From the NCBI GenBank assembly GCA_964588525.1, contig CAZPQC010000016.1:1-44975 (forward strand): DNA of 44,975 nt, in the 5' to 3' direction. Positions 24,477-33,163 of this stretch are shown in pieces (the first letter of the stretch is position 1; every line of letters starts with the position of its first letter). Below the pieces are notes generated by a model. The model did no database searches, was not told where the DNA came from, and saw nothing but the letters and a program-made list of their open reading frames with translations. The position numbers and the translations under genes were made by a program. This DNA comes from JAFGQJ01 sp964588525 (GTDB lineage: Bacteria > Spirochaetota > Spirochaetia > SZUA-6 > DRHE01).

Positions 24477-25592
24477 GTGGCGGAAAGAAATTCAGAGGGT
24501 CTGCTCAACATCCAGGGCAGAAACCTTCGCTTCCATACCCTCATCGGAACGGGGGGGATCGGCACGGGGAGCTTCTTCCTGCTTCGCGGCGACCATACCC
24601 TGGGTCGGGAGGAGAGCCGGAGCGGGCGATTTCTTGACCGGCGGGATTACTGCAAGCTGCACATCCTCTGCCACTATGTCAAAGCGCTTCTCGGCGAGCG
24701 GATGTCGGTCGTTCCGATCGGCAGGGTGGGGGATGACGAAGCGGGGACCCGCCTGCTCGACGAGATGAGGGAGGTGAATCTCGACCTGCGCTTCGTGGAT
24801 ATGCTGCCCGGCACAACCACCCTCTACTCCTTCTGCTTCCTCTATCCCGACGGTTCCGGCGGGAACCTGACCACGGAGGACTCGGCCAGCGGGGAGGTGA
24901 GTGCCGATCTGGTGGCTGAGGCGGAGGGGGAGTTTCGCCGGGCGGGCGGAAACGGCATCGCCGTGGCCCTGCCGGAGGTCCCCCTGGAGGCTCGGGCGAA
25001 GCTGCTCGAACTGGCCACGCACCACGGTCTGTTTCGGGTGGCCGCTTTTTCGAGCGGGGAGATGGGGCGGGTGCGCCGAGACGGGCTCCTGGAGCGGGTG
25101 GATCTGTTGGCCCTGAACCGGGACGAAGCCTGCAGCCTGGCGGAGGTGAACGGCGATGTTTTGGAGCACCAGGCTGTTGCGGAAACTGCGATCGATCGGC
25201 TCAGCCGCAACCATCCGCAGCTGATGCTGTCGGTGACCGCCGGGACCGCGGGCAGCTGGAGCTGGGACGGACGGGGGCTGCACTACCTGCCGGCGATCGA
25301 GGTTCCCGTGATCACCACCAGCGGCGCCGGAGATGCTCACCTGGCGGGGATGATCGCCGCTATAGCCCTCGGGCTGCCGCCGTCTACGACCCATGTGTTG
25401 GGGGTGCTCCTGGCCGCAGCCTCGGTCACCTCGCCTCACACGATCCACAAGGGAATCAGCCGCAGGAGCCTGGCCGCGCTGGCGGATCGGGGCGCTTTGC
25501 AGGACGAGGCCCTGCTGCGGCTTCTCGCCCAGCGCAGCGGGGAGGATGGAGGAGGCGGGGAGCCGGTCGATAAAACTGATCGAAAGGAATAA
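24477..25592 (+). CDS. PfkB-family carbohydrate kinase
   Basis: Ribokinase-fold kinase, 371 residues from the chosen start. GTGGIGTGSFFLLRG near residues 22-36 is the N-terminal glycine-rich part. TTSGAGDAHLAGM near 282-294 is the C-terminal signature, with catalytic Asp in GAGD. The first position of the usual DTTGAGD is Thr instead of Asp. Start uncertain: GTG at 24477 has AGGAG about ten bases upstream, and GTG at 24456 overlaps the preceding stop (GTGA) but its ribosome site is too close. Second PfkB kinase of the regulon. Just upstream of the aldolase gene (4 bases), so it may make the bisphosphate that the aldolase cleaves. Confidence 0.88.
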   Translation: MAERNSEGLLNIQGRNLRFHTLIGTGGIGTGSFFLLRGDHTLGREESRSGRFLDRRDYCKLHILCHYVKALLGERMSVVPIGRVGDDEAGTRLLDEMREVNLDLRFVDMLPGTTTLYSFCFLYPDGSGGNLTTEDSASGEVSADLVAEAEGEFRRAGGNGIAVALPEVPLEARAKLLELATHHGLFRVAAFSSGEMGRVRRDGLLERVDLLALNRDEACSLAEVNGDVLEHQAVAETAIDRLSRNHPQLMLSVTAGTAGSWSWDGRGLHYLPAIEVPVITTSGAGDAHLAGMIAAIALGLPPSTTHVLGVLLAAASVTSPHTIHKGISRRSLAALADRGALQDEALLRLLAQRSGEDGGGGEPVDKTDRKE

Positions 25593-25596
25593 AAGA

Positions 25597-26499
25597 ATGA
25601 ATCCAGCAGCACGGATCGTGGCCAAGGCCTGGAAGTCCGGGCTTTTAGTTCCGGCGTTCAACATCCCCTATCTGCCCATGGTGGAACCGGTGATCCGGGC
25701 CGTCGTGGATGAGGACGTGTTCGCCCTGCTGGAGGTGGCCCGGGTGGAGTGGCGGAAGTTCGAGAGCCGCAGCATGGCGGCGGTTTACGAGGAATTCCAC
25801 AAGCATGCCGACCCGGCCTATGTGCGGCTTCATCTGGATCACATCCCCGTGATCGACGAGGACGGCCGGCGGGTAGATCACCTCGAGATAATCCGGGAGG
25901 CCATCGAGCTGGGATTCGATTCGGTCATGGTCGACGGATCCCGGCTGGATCTGGAGGAGAACATCCGGGAAACCCGTAGCGTTGCGGAGCTGGCTCACCA
26001 GGCGGACATCCCCTGCGAGGGCGAGTTGGGCGCCGTGCTCGGTCATGAAGAGGGGCCCCTTCCGCCCTACGAGGAGCTCTTCAGCTCCGGCCGGGGCTTC
26101 ACCGATCCCCGGGAAGCGGCGCGCTTTGCCGCCGAAAGCGGCTGCGACTGGCTCTCGGTCGCCTTCGGCAACATTCACGGGCGGATCAGCCAGGCGGCGC
26201 GGGACGAGCAGAAGGTGGCGGCCCGGCTCGACATCGGGCACCTGGAGGCGATCAGGGAGGCGGCGGGCATCCCCCTCGTGCTTCACGGCGGTTCGGGCAT
26301 CCAGCAGAGCTACGTGCTGGAGGCGATGAAGCATGGAATCGCCAAGATGAATATCGGGGCCGATATCCGGCAGGCGTACGAACGGGCGCTGCGGGACGGC
26401 GGGCAGCAGGCGGAGGCCCAGAGCGCGGTGTATCGGCGCGCGCGCTGGTTGCTCGGGGATTATCTTCGACTGAGCGGAAGCAGGAGCAGTTTGTTATGA
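25597..26499 (+). CDS. Class II fructose/tagatose-bisphosphate-type aldolase
   Basis: Zinc aldolase of the FbaA/GatY/KbaY family, 300 residues. Visible metal and catalytic positions are Asp81-His82 (LHLDHIP), Glu142 (CEGELG), His194 (FGNIHG) and His230 (HGGSG). MVDGS at 111-115 is the barrel strand seen in the family. Length is like the GatY/KbaY tagatose enzymes rather than long fructose aldolases. AAAGGAA lies upstream of the ATG. Its TGA overlaps the ATG of the kinase gene that follows (ATGA). Expected products are DHAP and an aldehyde or glyceraldehyde-3-phosphate. Confidence 0.93.
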   Translation: MNPAARIVAKAWKSGLLVPAFNIPYLPMVEPVIRAVVDEDVFALLEVARVEWRKFESRSMAAVYEEFHKHADPAYVRLHLDHIPVIDEDGRRVDHLEIIREAIELGFDSVMVDGSRLDLEENIRETRSVAELAHQADIPCEGELGAVLGHEEGPLPPYEELFSSGRGFTDPREAARFAAESGCDWLSVAFGNIHGRISQAARDEQKVAARLDIGHLEAIREAAGIPLVLHGGSGIQQSYVLEAMKHGIAKMNIGADIRQAYERALRDGGQQAEAQSAVYRRARWLLGDYLRLSGSRSSLL

Positions 26500-27998
26500 G
26501 CCTCATGGGGATCGATGTGGGAACCAGTGGCTGCAAGGTGGTGATCTTTTCTCATAATGGAAAGATCCTGTCCTCCGCCTACCGGGAGTACGCCTTTGTG
26601 AGCCCCGAACCGGGCTGGGGGCAGCTGGAGAGCCTCGTGGTATGGGGGAAGATCAAGGAGGCGATCGCCGAGACGGTGGGACGCTGCAGCGATGCGGTAA
26701 CAGCCCTGGCCGTTACCTCCCTGGGGGAGTCTCTGGTTCCGGTTACCCGCAACCGGGAGATCCTGGGGGACTCCCTGCTGCTGTTCGACCCCCGGGGGGA
26801 TGAATTCCTGGAGGATCTGGGCAGCCGCCTGGACCAGGAGACCCTGTACCGGATCAGCGGTAACACCCTGGGAAGCCCCTACAGCCTGAGCAAGCTGATG
26901 TGGATCAAGCGGAACCGGGCGGAGGTGTATGAGCGGGCGGAGGTGTTCCTGTTCTGGAGCGGATTCGTGTCCTTCATGCTGGGAGCCGAGCCGGCGGCCG
27001 ACTACTCCCTGGCCAATCGCAGCCTGCTGTTCGACGTCGACCGGACCGATTGGTCCGATCGGCTGCTGTCCTGGAGCGCTCTAAACCGGGACAAGTTTCC
27101 CCAGACTGTCCCCTCCGGTACGCTGATCGGTCGGGTATCCAGGGAGGCTGCCGAGGAGCTCGGCCTGCCGGAGGGAGCGGCGATCTGCTCCGGAGCCCAC
27201 GATCAGTGCGCCAATGCCCTGGGAAGCGGAGTGACCGAAGAGGGGGATGCCATGTTCGGGATGGGAACCTACCTGTGCATCGTACCCGTGTTCGCCGAGC
27301 GGCCGGCTCCCGAGGTGATGATCGAAAGGGGATTGAATACCGAGCACCACGCCCGACCCGATCGCTTCGTCAGCTTCATCTACAATCAATGCGGGTCGGT
27401 GGTCAGGTGGTACCGGGACACCTTTGCCGCCGAGGAGCACCGCAGGGCCCAAGCCGAAGGGAGGGATGTGTACGACCGCCTCTTCGCCGAGCTTCCCGAG
27501 GATCCGAGCAGCGTGGTGGTGCTTCCCCACTTTGCCTTCATGGGACCGCCGGAGTTCATCTCCGACGCCTCCGGCGTGATCGCGGGGCTGCGCCTGGACA
27601 CCCGGCGGGCCGACGTCCTGAAGGGAATCCTGGAGGGTTCGATCTTTTCGCTCAAGGAGAGCGTCTCCACGCTTCCGGGGGCGGGCATCCATCCCAGGCG
27701 CTACCGCGCGGTAGGCGGAGGGAGTCGATCCGAGGCCTGGGTCCAGCTCTGCGCGGATATCCTGGACTGCCCCTTCGAGAGGACCGACGTCACGGAGGCC
27801 GGAGCCCTGGGTGCTGCGATTCTGGCCGGCAACGGCACGGGCATCTATTCTTCTTTGGGGGAGGGAACCGCGGCCACGGTGCGCATCCGCGACCGCTTCG
27901 AGCCCGAAGCGGCAAACGTCACGCTTTACGCAGAACGCTATAAAACTTATCTGCGCCTCTGGTCCCTGCTCGAAGATTTTCTTCGCAGAAGACGGTAG
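26496..27998 (+). CDS. FGGY-family carbohydrate kinase
   Basis: Sugar kinase of the xylulokinase/fuculokinase/glycerokinase family, 500 residues, normal length. IDVGTSGCK (6-14) is the first phosphate loop, GAHDQ (233-237) holds the catalytic Asp236, and GGGSRSEAW near 407-415 is the second adenosine-binding motif. It overlaps the aldolase gene by four bases and ends the ten-gene operon. The substrate is probably the ketose made by the isomerase encoded at 20969. A short hairpin GCGGG/CCCGC at 28029-28043 follows, with no T run. Confidence 0.93.
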   Translation: MSLMGIDVGTSGCKVVIFSHNGKILSSAYREYAFVSPEPGWGQLESLVVWGKIKEAIAETVGRCSDAVTALAVTSLGESLVPVTRNREILGDSLLLFDPRGDEFLEDLGSRLDQETLYRISGNTLGSPYSLSKLMWIKRNRAEVYERAEVFLFWSGFVSFMLGAEPAADYSLANRSLLFDVDRTDWSDRLLSWSALNRDKFPQTVPSGTLIGRVSREAAEELGLPEGAAICSGAHDQCANALGSGVTEEGDAMFGMGTYLCIVPVFAERPAPEVMIERGLNTEHHARPDRFVSFIYNQCGSVVRWYRDTFAAEEHRRAQAEGRDVYDRLFAELPEDPSSVVVLPHFAFMGPPEFISDASGVIAGLRLDTRRADVLKGILEGSIFSLKESVSTLPGAGIHPRRYRAVGGGSRSEAWVQLCADILDCPFERTDVTEAGALGAAILAGNGTGIYSSLGEGTAATVRIRDRFEPEAANVTLYAERYKTYLRLWSLLEDFLRRRR

Positions 27999-28053
27999 GA
28001 GCCGGGATCTTGGATTTCTCCATGTACCGCGGGTTCAGCCCGCAGCCTCCCCT

Positions 28054-30534
28054 TCACAGATCCTGTTCGGTCATGCTCACCTCCGACAGTGTCCCGCTTT
28101 CAAGATCGAGCTTGTAGGTTTTCACCTCGAAGGCCTTGAACCGCAGCGTCTTCTTGATGCCCGCCGGAGGGATCTCGATTACGGCGGAGCGGTCTTTTCC
28201 CGTGGGTTCGAACAGGCGAACGATGTAGTCCCGGCCGGCGTGGGCTTGCTTGAATGCAGAAAGCTCGATGACCGGGTCGTGCAGCTCGACCAGGGGCTGC
28301 ACGGTTTTCCCCTCCCCTGCGGGATAGCAGGACAGCAGGAAGGGCGGTCCGTTGTGTACGGCCGCTTCCCGCCCGACGTGCCGCAGCCGCTCCCGGAGCT
28401 CGCCTCCGCACACCCGGAAGCTGAACCTCCGCTCCCCCTGATCGATCCTGGGCAGGAAGCGGTCTTTCGGCATTTCCAGCTTCCCTGCGGATGGGAGGGC
28501 GGAGTAGGCGGGAGAGCGGAGCAGGGACAGGCCCAGCGTGCCCCGGTCGAAATCGAGCCCGTAGATGCCGTCATTGATGCAGCTCAGAGCGATGTTCTCC
28601 TGCTCGGAGCTGAGGAGAACCCACTTCTGAAACACCCCCTCCTCTCCGGATTCGGGCAGCTCCTCCGCTCCGAAAGCGACCTGCCGGATGCAGCGTGGGG
28701 ACGGCCAGGGACAGGGCACGGTCCACTTGAGCATCCTGTCTTTCTCATTCCAATTCACCCTGATTTCGATGGTGAGCTCCCTGCCGTGTTTTGGCAGGCA
28801 GTAGCGCTGATTCAGGAAAGAGCGGCCGTAGCCGAACAGGGCCTCCACCACGGTGCGGACTTCCCCCTCCTCGATTATGCGTACCGGGGGTAAACCCGCG
28901 CCGGGGATACCGGACAGCTCCGCCGCCTGTTCCGGGGACAGCAGCTCGAAACGGCCGGCCTGAGGGCCGAAGCGATGAGCAGTCATGCCCCACGGGTCGG
29001 GCGTGTCCTTCAGCACGACCGGGGAAAACGAGCTGGGCCTGAGGAAATCCCGGTCGCCTATCCGGTAGCAATCGACCAGACCGGTCTTGCCGTTAATGAG
29101 GACGGTGATCTCCTCGGTTTCGAACAGAAAATCCTTTTCGATGCCCCTACTAACCGATTCAGGCGCCGATGGAGCACGTACCCGGCAGTCGAAGCGATTC
29201 ATGGTGCTCGGTTCCAGCTCGGCGTGGAACACGACACGTTTTCTCCAGTCCATGGCCAGGTGGCTCAGCTCCTTCTCCAGCTGGGCGGGCAATCTTTTTC
29301 CCGAGCGAAACACTTCGATCTCACTGCGGTTGCCGCTGCGGTTCTGGTCGGGCAGCTGCAGCTCGCAGGCAAAGTCAGCGCAGACCCGGTACGGGTGGGG
29401 GTTGTACGCCAGGATCGGGATTCGCCCCTGCTCTGCCCGAGGTTGCCCGGCGGCGAGAGCGAGAAAGGCTTTGAGCTTAACCCGTGAAAGGATCTCCAGA
29501 CCGTGATCGAGCCGGCGCAGCGCGTCCTCTTCGGCCGGTTCGATCGCGGAGCCCGGAAGAATGTCGTGGAACTCGGAAAATAGCAGGTCCCGTGCGGCTT
29601 CCAGCAGCTGCTCCCGGGGATAGGGGAGCAGTCCCTGCACAGCGGCGCTGGAGCACATCTTCTCCGCCGCGTAGAGCTCGTTCTCCAGCCGCCGGTGCTT
29701 CTGTTTCACCCGGATCTGGGAGGTGTAGCAGCCCACGGCGAAGGGATTGAGGGATTTCTTCACCTCGGGCAGGGAAGGGCTGTTTCTCCGCAGATCTTCA
29801 AAATAGCCCTCGGGCAGGGAGTGAAGGATCTGCCAATCCCGGGTTTCCCGCCTCAGGACCTCCAGGCTGTCCAGATCGACCCGGGAAGGACCGCCGCCGT
29901 GGTTGCCCACGCCCCACAGCAGCATGCCCGTGTTCCTGCCGGGGTTGGCGTCCATCCACTGTTTGACTTTATCCGCCGCCGCACCGCGTTTTGAAAGGTA
30001 GTGCCCGCTGCTGCGGTGGGCGGTGACTCGGGAATCGTCGAATCCGATCCACACGAAATCGTCGTCGGGCAGGAGGCAGTCGGCCTGCAGGGGACGACAG
30101 AACAGGTAGGAGTGATATCCGGATTTAGCCAGGATCTGCACCAGCCCCCGGCTGTGGCCGAAAGGGTCTAAATTCACGGCCGTTTCGGCAACCGTATGAA
30201 ACTTTTCGAGGAAATAGGAGCGCCCGTGCAGGATCTGCCGCACGAACGACTCCCCGGCGGGCATGTTGCAGTCCGGCTGCAGATACCAGCCCCCCATAAT
30301 GTGCCATTTGCCCTGGGCAACCAGCTTTTGTATCCGGCGAAAAAGAGCCGGGTCGTACTCCTCGACGTACTCGTAGAGGAGAGCCTCGTTGTGGTTGAAG
30401 ACGAACCCCTCGAAGGCATCGCAGAAATCGGCGGCTGTTCTGAAGGTGGATAAGGCTTCGGCGGCCCCCTCCTCCCACTGCCAGAGCCACACGGGGTCGA
30501 GGTGGGCATTGCACACCAGATGGAGCTTCCTCAT
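28054..30534 (-). CDS. Glycoside hydrolase family 38 alpha-mannosidase
   Basis: Retaining alpha-mannosidase, 826 residues. NAHLDPVW (9-16) gives zinc ligands His11 and Asp13, and NLDPFGHS (121-128) gives the nucleophile Asp123 and a further zinc ligand region. The middle helical and C-terminal beta domains are present, so it is full length for short bacterial GH38. There is no signal peptide, so it acts on imported manno-oligosaccharides or mannosyl conjugates in the cytoplasm. AGAGGA precedes the ATG. Convergent with the FGGY kinase gene and divergent from a HAD phosphatase gene. The ABC importer at 31306-34453 may supply its substrate. Confidence 0.94.
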   Translation of the reverse strand: MRKLHLVCNAHLDPVWLWQWEEGAAEALSTFRTAADFCDAFEGFVFNHNEALLYEYVEEYDPALFRRIQKLVAQGKWHIMGGWYLQPDCNMPAGESFVRQILHGRSYFLEKFHTVAETAVNLDPFGHSRGLVQILAKSGYHSYLFCRPLQADCLLPDDDFVWIGFDDSRVTAHRSSGHYLSKRGAAADKVKQWMDANPGRNTGMLLWGVGNHGGGPSRVDLDSLEVLRRETRDWQILHSLPEGYFEDLRRNSPSLPEVKKSLNPFAVGCYTSQIRVKQKHRRLENELYAAEKMCSSAAVQGLLPYPREQLLEAARDLLFSEFHDILPGSAIEPAEEDALRRLDHGLEILSRVKLKAFLALAAGQPRAEQGRIPILAYNPHPYRVCADFACELQLPDQNRSGNRSEIEVFRSGKRLPAQLEKELSHLAMDWRKRVVFHAELEPSTMNRFDCRVRAPSAPESVSRGIEKDFLFETEEITVLINGKTGLVDCYRIGDRDFLRPSSFSPVVLKDTPDPWGMTAHRFGPQAGRFELLSPEQAAELSGIPGAGLPPVRIIEEGEVRTVVEALFGYGRSFLNQRYCLPKHGRELTIEIRVNWNEKDRMLKWTVPCPWPSPRCIRQVAFGAEELPESGEEGVFQKWVLLSSEQENIALSCINDGIYGLDFDRGTLGLSLLRSPAYSALPSAGKLEMPKDRFLPRIDQGERRFSFRVCGGELRERLRHVGREAAVHNGPPFLLSCYPAGEGKTVQPLVELHDPVIELSAFKQAHAGRDYIVRLFEPTGKDRSAVIEIPPAGIKKTLRFKAFEVKTYKLDLESGTLSEVSMTEQDL

Positions 30535-30651
30535 GTTTCTGTCCTCTACAGGTTTTTAAACGACTTTTTCACTTTCCAGTATATCTGCTATATTAACGCA
30601 GGTCGAACATCGGAGAAGGGGTCAACACGCCGCGCCGATTCAGGTAAGTTA

Positions 30652-31251
30652 ATGCAAATGATCGAGCTGTACATATTTGACATGGGCGGGGTGGTCAGCC
30701 GCAACACCGACGTCAGCGGCCGGATCGCCGAGCGGTTGGGGATATCCGCGGACCAGTGGCTGGACCAGTTTTACGAGGAGTTCGTCGCTCTTCAAGCCGG
30801 TTCGATCAACACGGAGGAGTTCTGGCGGAGATTCTCCGCTGTGAGCGGTCAGCGTGTCGACCAGGATCTCTGGGCGTTGTACTTTCACCCCGAACGCGAC
30901 CCGGAGGTGATCGAGATTATCCTTGAGCTCAGAGGCGAAGCCCGGGTGGTCGTGGGAACCAACACAATCGAGCCTCACTATCTGAAACACAAGACAAACG
31001 GCGACTACGACATCTTCGACAGGGTGTACGCCTCCCAGCGGATGGGGCTGGTCAAGCCCGATCCCGCCTTCTACACCCGCATCCTGGAGGAAGAGGGCTG
31101 TTCTCCGGAGCGAACCGTATTTGTCGACGATGCGGAGGTCAATGTGGAGGCTGCCCGCAGGCTGGGAATCCACTCTCTCCTGTACACGGACGCCGGCAAG
31201 CTAAGAAGAGAGCTGGACACCCTGAGGGGAAAACACAGCTCCGCGTCCTGA
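30652..31251 (+). CDS. HAD-superfamily hydrolase
   Basis: Phosphatase of the YihX/epoxide-hydrolase-N-domain type, 199 residues. Motif I is FDMGGVV (nucleophile Asp about residue 9, with Gly at the usual second Asp position, common in this subgroup). Motif II is VVGTNT, and motif III/IV is KPDP with FVDDAEVNVEAA. ATG 30652 follows AGGTAAG. A TATATT box at about 30588 could serve as -10. Likely a sugar-phosphate or phosphoglycolate-type phosphatase; substrate unknown. Divergent from the mannosidase gene and convergent with the permease gene at 31306. Confidence 0.87.
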   Translation: MQMIELYIFDMGGVVSRNTDVSGRIAERLGISADQWLDQFYEEFVALQAGSINTEEFWRRFSAVSGQRVDQDLWALYFHPERDPEVIEIILELRGEARVVVGTNTIEPHYLKHKTNGDYDIFDRVYASQRMGLVKPDPAFYTRILEEEGCSPERTVFVDDAEVNVEAARRLGIHSLLYTDAGKLRRELDTLRGKHSSAS

Positions 31252-31305
31252 TCATTCCCGTTTACGCCCCCGCTCGGAGACTCCTCAGCACCCGTGGGCG
31301 ATACG

Positions 31306-32160
31306 CTACCCTTTGGCGCCGGTGAGAATCCCCTCCCCGATGAAGTAGCGGGAGAAGGCGAAGAACAGCACGAAGATGGGAACCGTGGCCAAAACGGCCA
31401 CGGCCATCAGGGCTGCCTCGTTGGCGTACTTCTCATCCAGGAAGCGGATGATGTAGAGGGGCAGGGTCTTATACTTCTCGGTTTGTATTACGATCAGCGG
31501 CCAGATCAGGTTGTCCCAGGCTTCCCGGAACACGAGGATGGCCAGGGTAACCGCGGTTGGCCTCACCGAGGGGAAGATGATGCTGAAGAAGATGCGCAGC
31601 TCTCCGGCCCCGTCGATGCGGGCCGAATCGATATAGTCGTCCGGCACGGTCAGTATGCTCTGGCGCATCAGGAACACGGCAAAGGCGGTGAGCATGATCG
31701 GAAAGATCAACCCCATGTAGCTGTCCTGGATTCGCAATTTGATCGTCAGCATCAGCAGGGGGATCATGATCGTCTCGAAGGGGATCATCATGGTGGCCAG
31801 GATCAGCACGAAGACCACCTGTCGGCCCTTGAAGCGGAACTTGGTCAGGCCGTAACCCGCGGCGGAGGCTATAAGCACGTTCAGGCACATGATGGAGCCG
31901 GCCATGAACAGGGAGTTGAAGGTGTTTCGGATGAAGTAGTACTTCTGGTCGTTGCCCGCGATGGCCTGCAGATAGTTGTAGAAGTGCAGGCGTCGGGGGA
32001 TCCAGCGGAAGGGAAACTCGAACACGTCCAGCGGATGCTTGACCGAGGAGATGAGCATGAAGGCGATCGGTACCAGGATGGCCACGGCGAAGAGGATCAG
32101 AACGACGAAGGGTATGATCAGCCGGAGGGTCTTTCTCAGCCGTCCCACCTTTACCTGCAT
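31306..32160 (-). CDS. Carbohydrate ABC transporter permease, MalG type (third importer)
   Basis: CUT1 family inner-membrane permease, 284 residues. Helix 1 is at about 14-34. The EAA-like loop reads IDSARIDGAGELRIFFSIIF near 180-200. The C-terminus FIGEGILTGAKG is typical of MalG-type proteins. Last gene of the importer, 12 bases after the MalF-type permease gene. No ATPase gene accompanies it. Confidence 0.93.
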   Translation of the reverse strand: MQVKVGRLRKTLRLIIPFVVLILFAVAILVPIAFMLISSVKHPLDVFEFPFRWIPRRLHFYNYLQAIAGNDQKYYFIRNTFNSLFMAGSIMCLNVLIASAAGYGLTKFRFKGRQVVFVLILATMMIPFETIMIPLLMLTIKLRIQDSYMGLIFPIMLTAFAVFLMRQSILTVPDDYIDSARIDGAGELRIFFSIIFPSVRPTAVTLAILVFREAWDNLIWPLIVIQTEKYKTLPLYIIRFLDEKYANEAALMAVAVLATVPIFVLFFAFSRYFIGEGILTGAKG

Positions 32161-32172
32161 GGCGCAATCCTA

Positions 32173-33075
32173 TCACACATAGGAGACCCGCTCGGAGCGG
32201 TAGATCCGCAGCTGCACGATCGTGAAGATCAGGATGAAGCAGAACAGGCTCACGCTCATGGCCGTGGACCTGCCCAGGGAGTGATACTGCATGGCCGTGG
32301 TGTAGATGTTCAGGGAGATCACATTGATCGGCTCCCTCGGCGAGCCGGACTGGACGAACACGTACTGGATGGAGAAGGTCCTCACGCACTGGATCAAGGC
32401 CACGATGAGCACGAACTCGATGGTCGGCTTGAGCAGGGGGATGGTGATGCGCCAGAACTTCTTCCAGGCCGATGCCCCGTCGATCTCCGCCACCTCGTAG
32501 AGGCTGGTGGGAATGCTCACCAGTCCGGCGAAGTAGATGATCACGAAGTAGCCCACGTACTTCCAGAAGTAGATGATAATGGTGCTCAGCCTGGCCATGG
32601 CCGGCAGGGCCAGCCATTTGAAGTCCACGGGTGAGGGATTGGCGGCCAGGAAATTCAGGAACTGGTTGGCCAGACCGCGGGGGTCGAAGATCAGCAGCCA
32701 GATGGTGGCCGAAACCACCCCGGAGACGATCGAGGGGGAGTAGTAGATCATCTTGAAAACGTTCTGGACTTTCGGGAATCGCCTCAGGCTGACCACGATC
32801 GTGGCGATGACCAGGGACACGGTAACCAGGGGGATGAAGCAGCCGATGGCGAAGTAGAGGGTGGCCTTGATCGAGTTGAGGAAATCCTGGCTGGTGAAGA
32901 TGTAGAGGTAGTTCTGAAAGCCGATGAACTTGGGGGCCTTCAAGGAAATGATGTCCTTGGCATGGAAGCTGGCTACGAAGGAGTTGATGATCGGGAAGTA
33001 GCTGAACAGGGCGAAGAAGAGGATGGCGGGGAGCACGAAGATCCAGCCCCAGTACTGCCGGCGTCGGATTCCCAT
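32173..33075 (-). CDS. Carbohydrate ABC transporter permease, MalF type (third importer)
   Basis: CUT1 permease, 300 residues. The first helix (WGWIFVLPAILFFALFSYFP) is at about 9-28, and the EAA loop EVAEIDGASAWKKFWRITIP is near 200-219. The ATG at 33075 lacks a visible Shine-Dalgarno sequence (the preceding bases are AT-rich), so translation may be weak or start differently; the next in-frame ATG is far downstream. An intrinsic terminator lies 42 bases upstream, after the binding-protein gene. Confidence 0.92.
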   Translation of the reverse strand: MGIRRRQYWGWIFVLPAILFFALFSYFPIINSFVASFHAKDIISLKAPKFIGFQNYLYIFTSQDFLNSIKATLYFAIGCFIPLVTVSLVIATIVVSLRRFPKVQNVFKMIYYSPSIVSGVVSATIWLLIFDPRGLANQFLNFLAANPSPVDFKWLALPAMARLSTIIIYFWKYVGYFVIIYFAGLVSIPTSLYEVAEIDGASAWKKFWRITIPLLKPTIEFVLIVALIQCVRTFSIQYVFVQSGSPREPINVISLNIYTTAMQYHSLGRSTAMSVSLFCFILIFTIVQLRIYRSERVSYV

Positions 33076-33116
33076 TTGTCGCTATTTTAAATCATGAGAC
33101 CGGGAAAAGCTATTGC

Positions 33117-33152
33117 AAAAAAAAGGGTGCATCCCCCATTGAGGATGCACCC
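33117..33152 (-). terminator. Terminator between binding-protein gene and permease genes (third importer)
   Basis: GGGTGCATCC and GGATGCACCC (33143-33152 and 33125-33134 on the plus strand) form a perfect 10-bp stem with an eight-base loop. Eight T follow on the minus strand (33124-33117). It repeats the arrangement of the second importer at 9790-9828 and would favour binding-protein expression. Confidence 0.92.
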
Positions 33153-33163
33153 GAAACGGATCC

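Noticed and set aside
31294..32634. Long open frame of 446 codons on the plus strand opposite the two permease genes
   Set aside because: Its translation is dominated by His, Asp, Glu, Gly and Gln, typical of the antisense of GC-rich membrane-protein genes. The minus-strand permeases have clear EAA loops and membrane helices.
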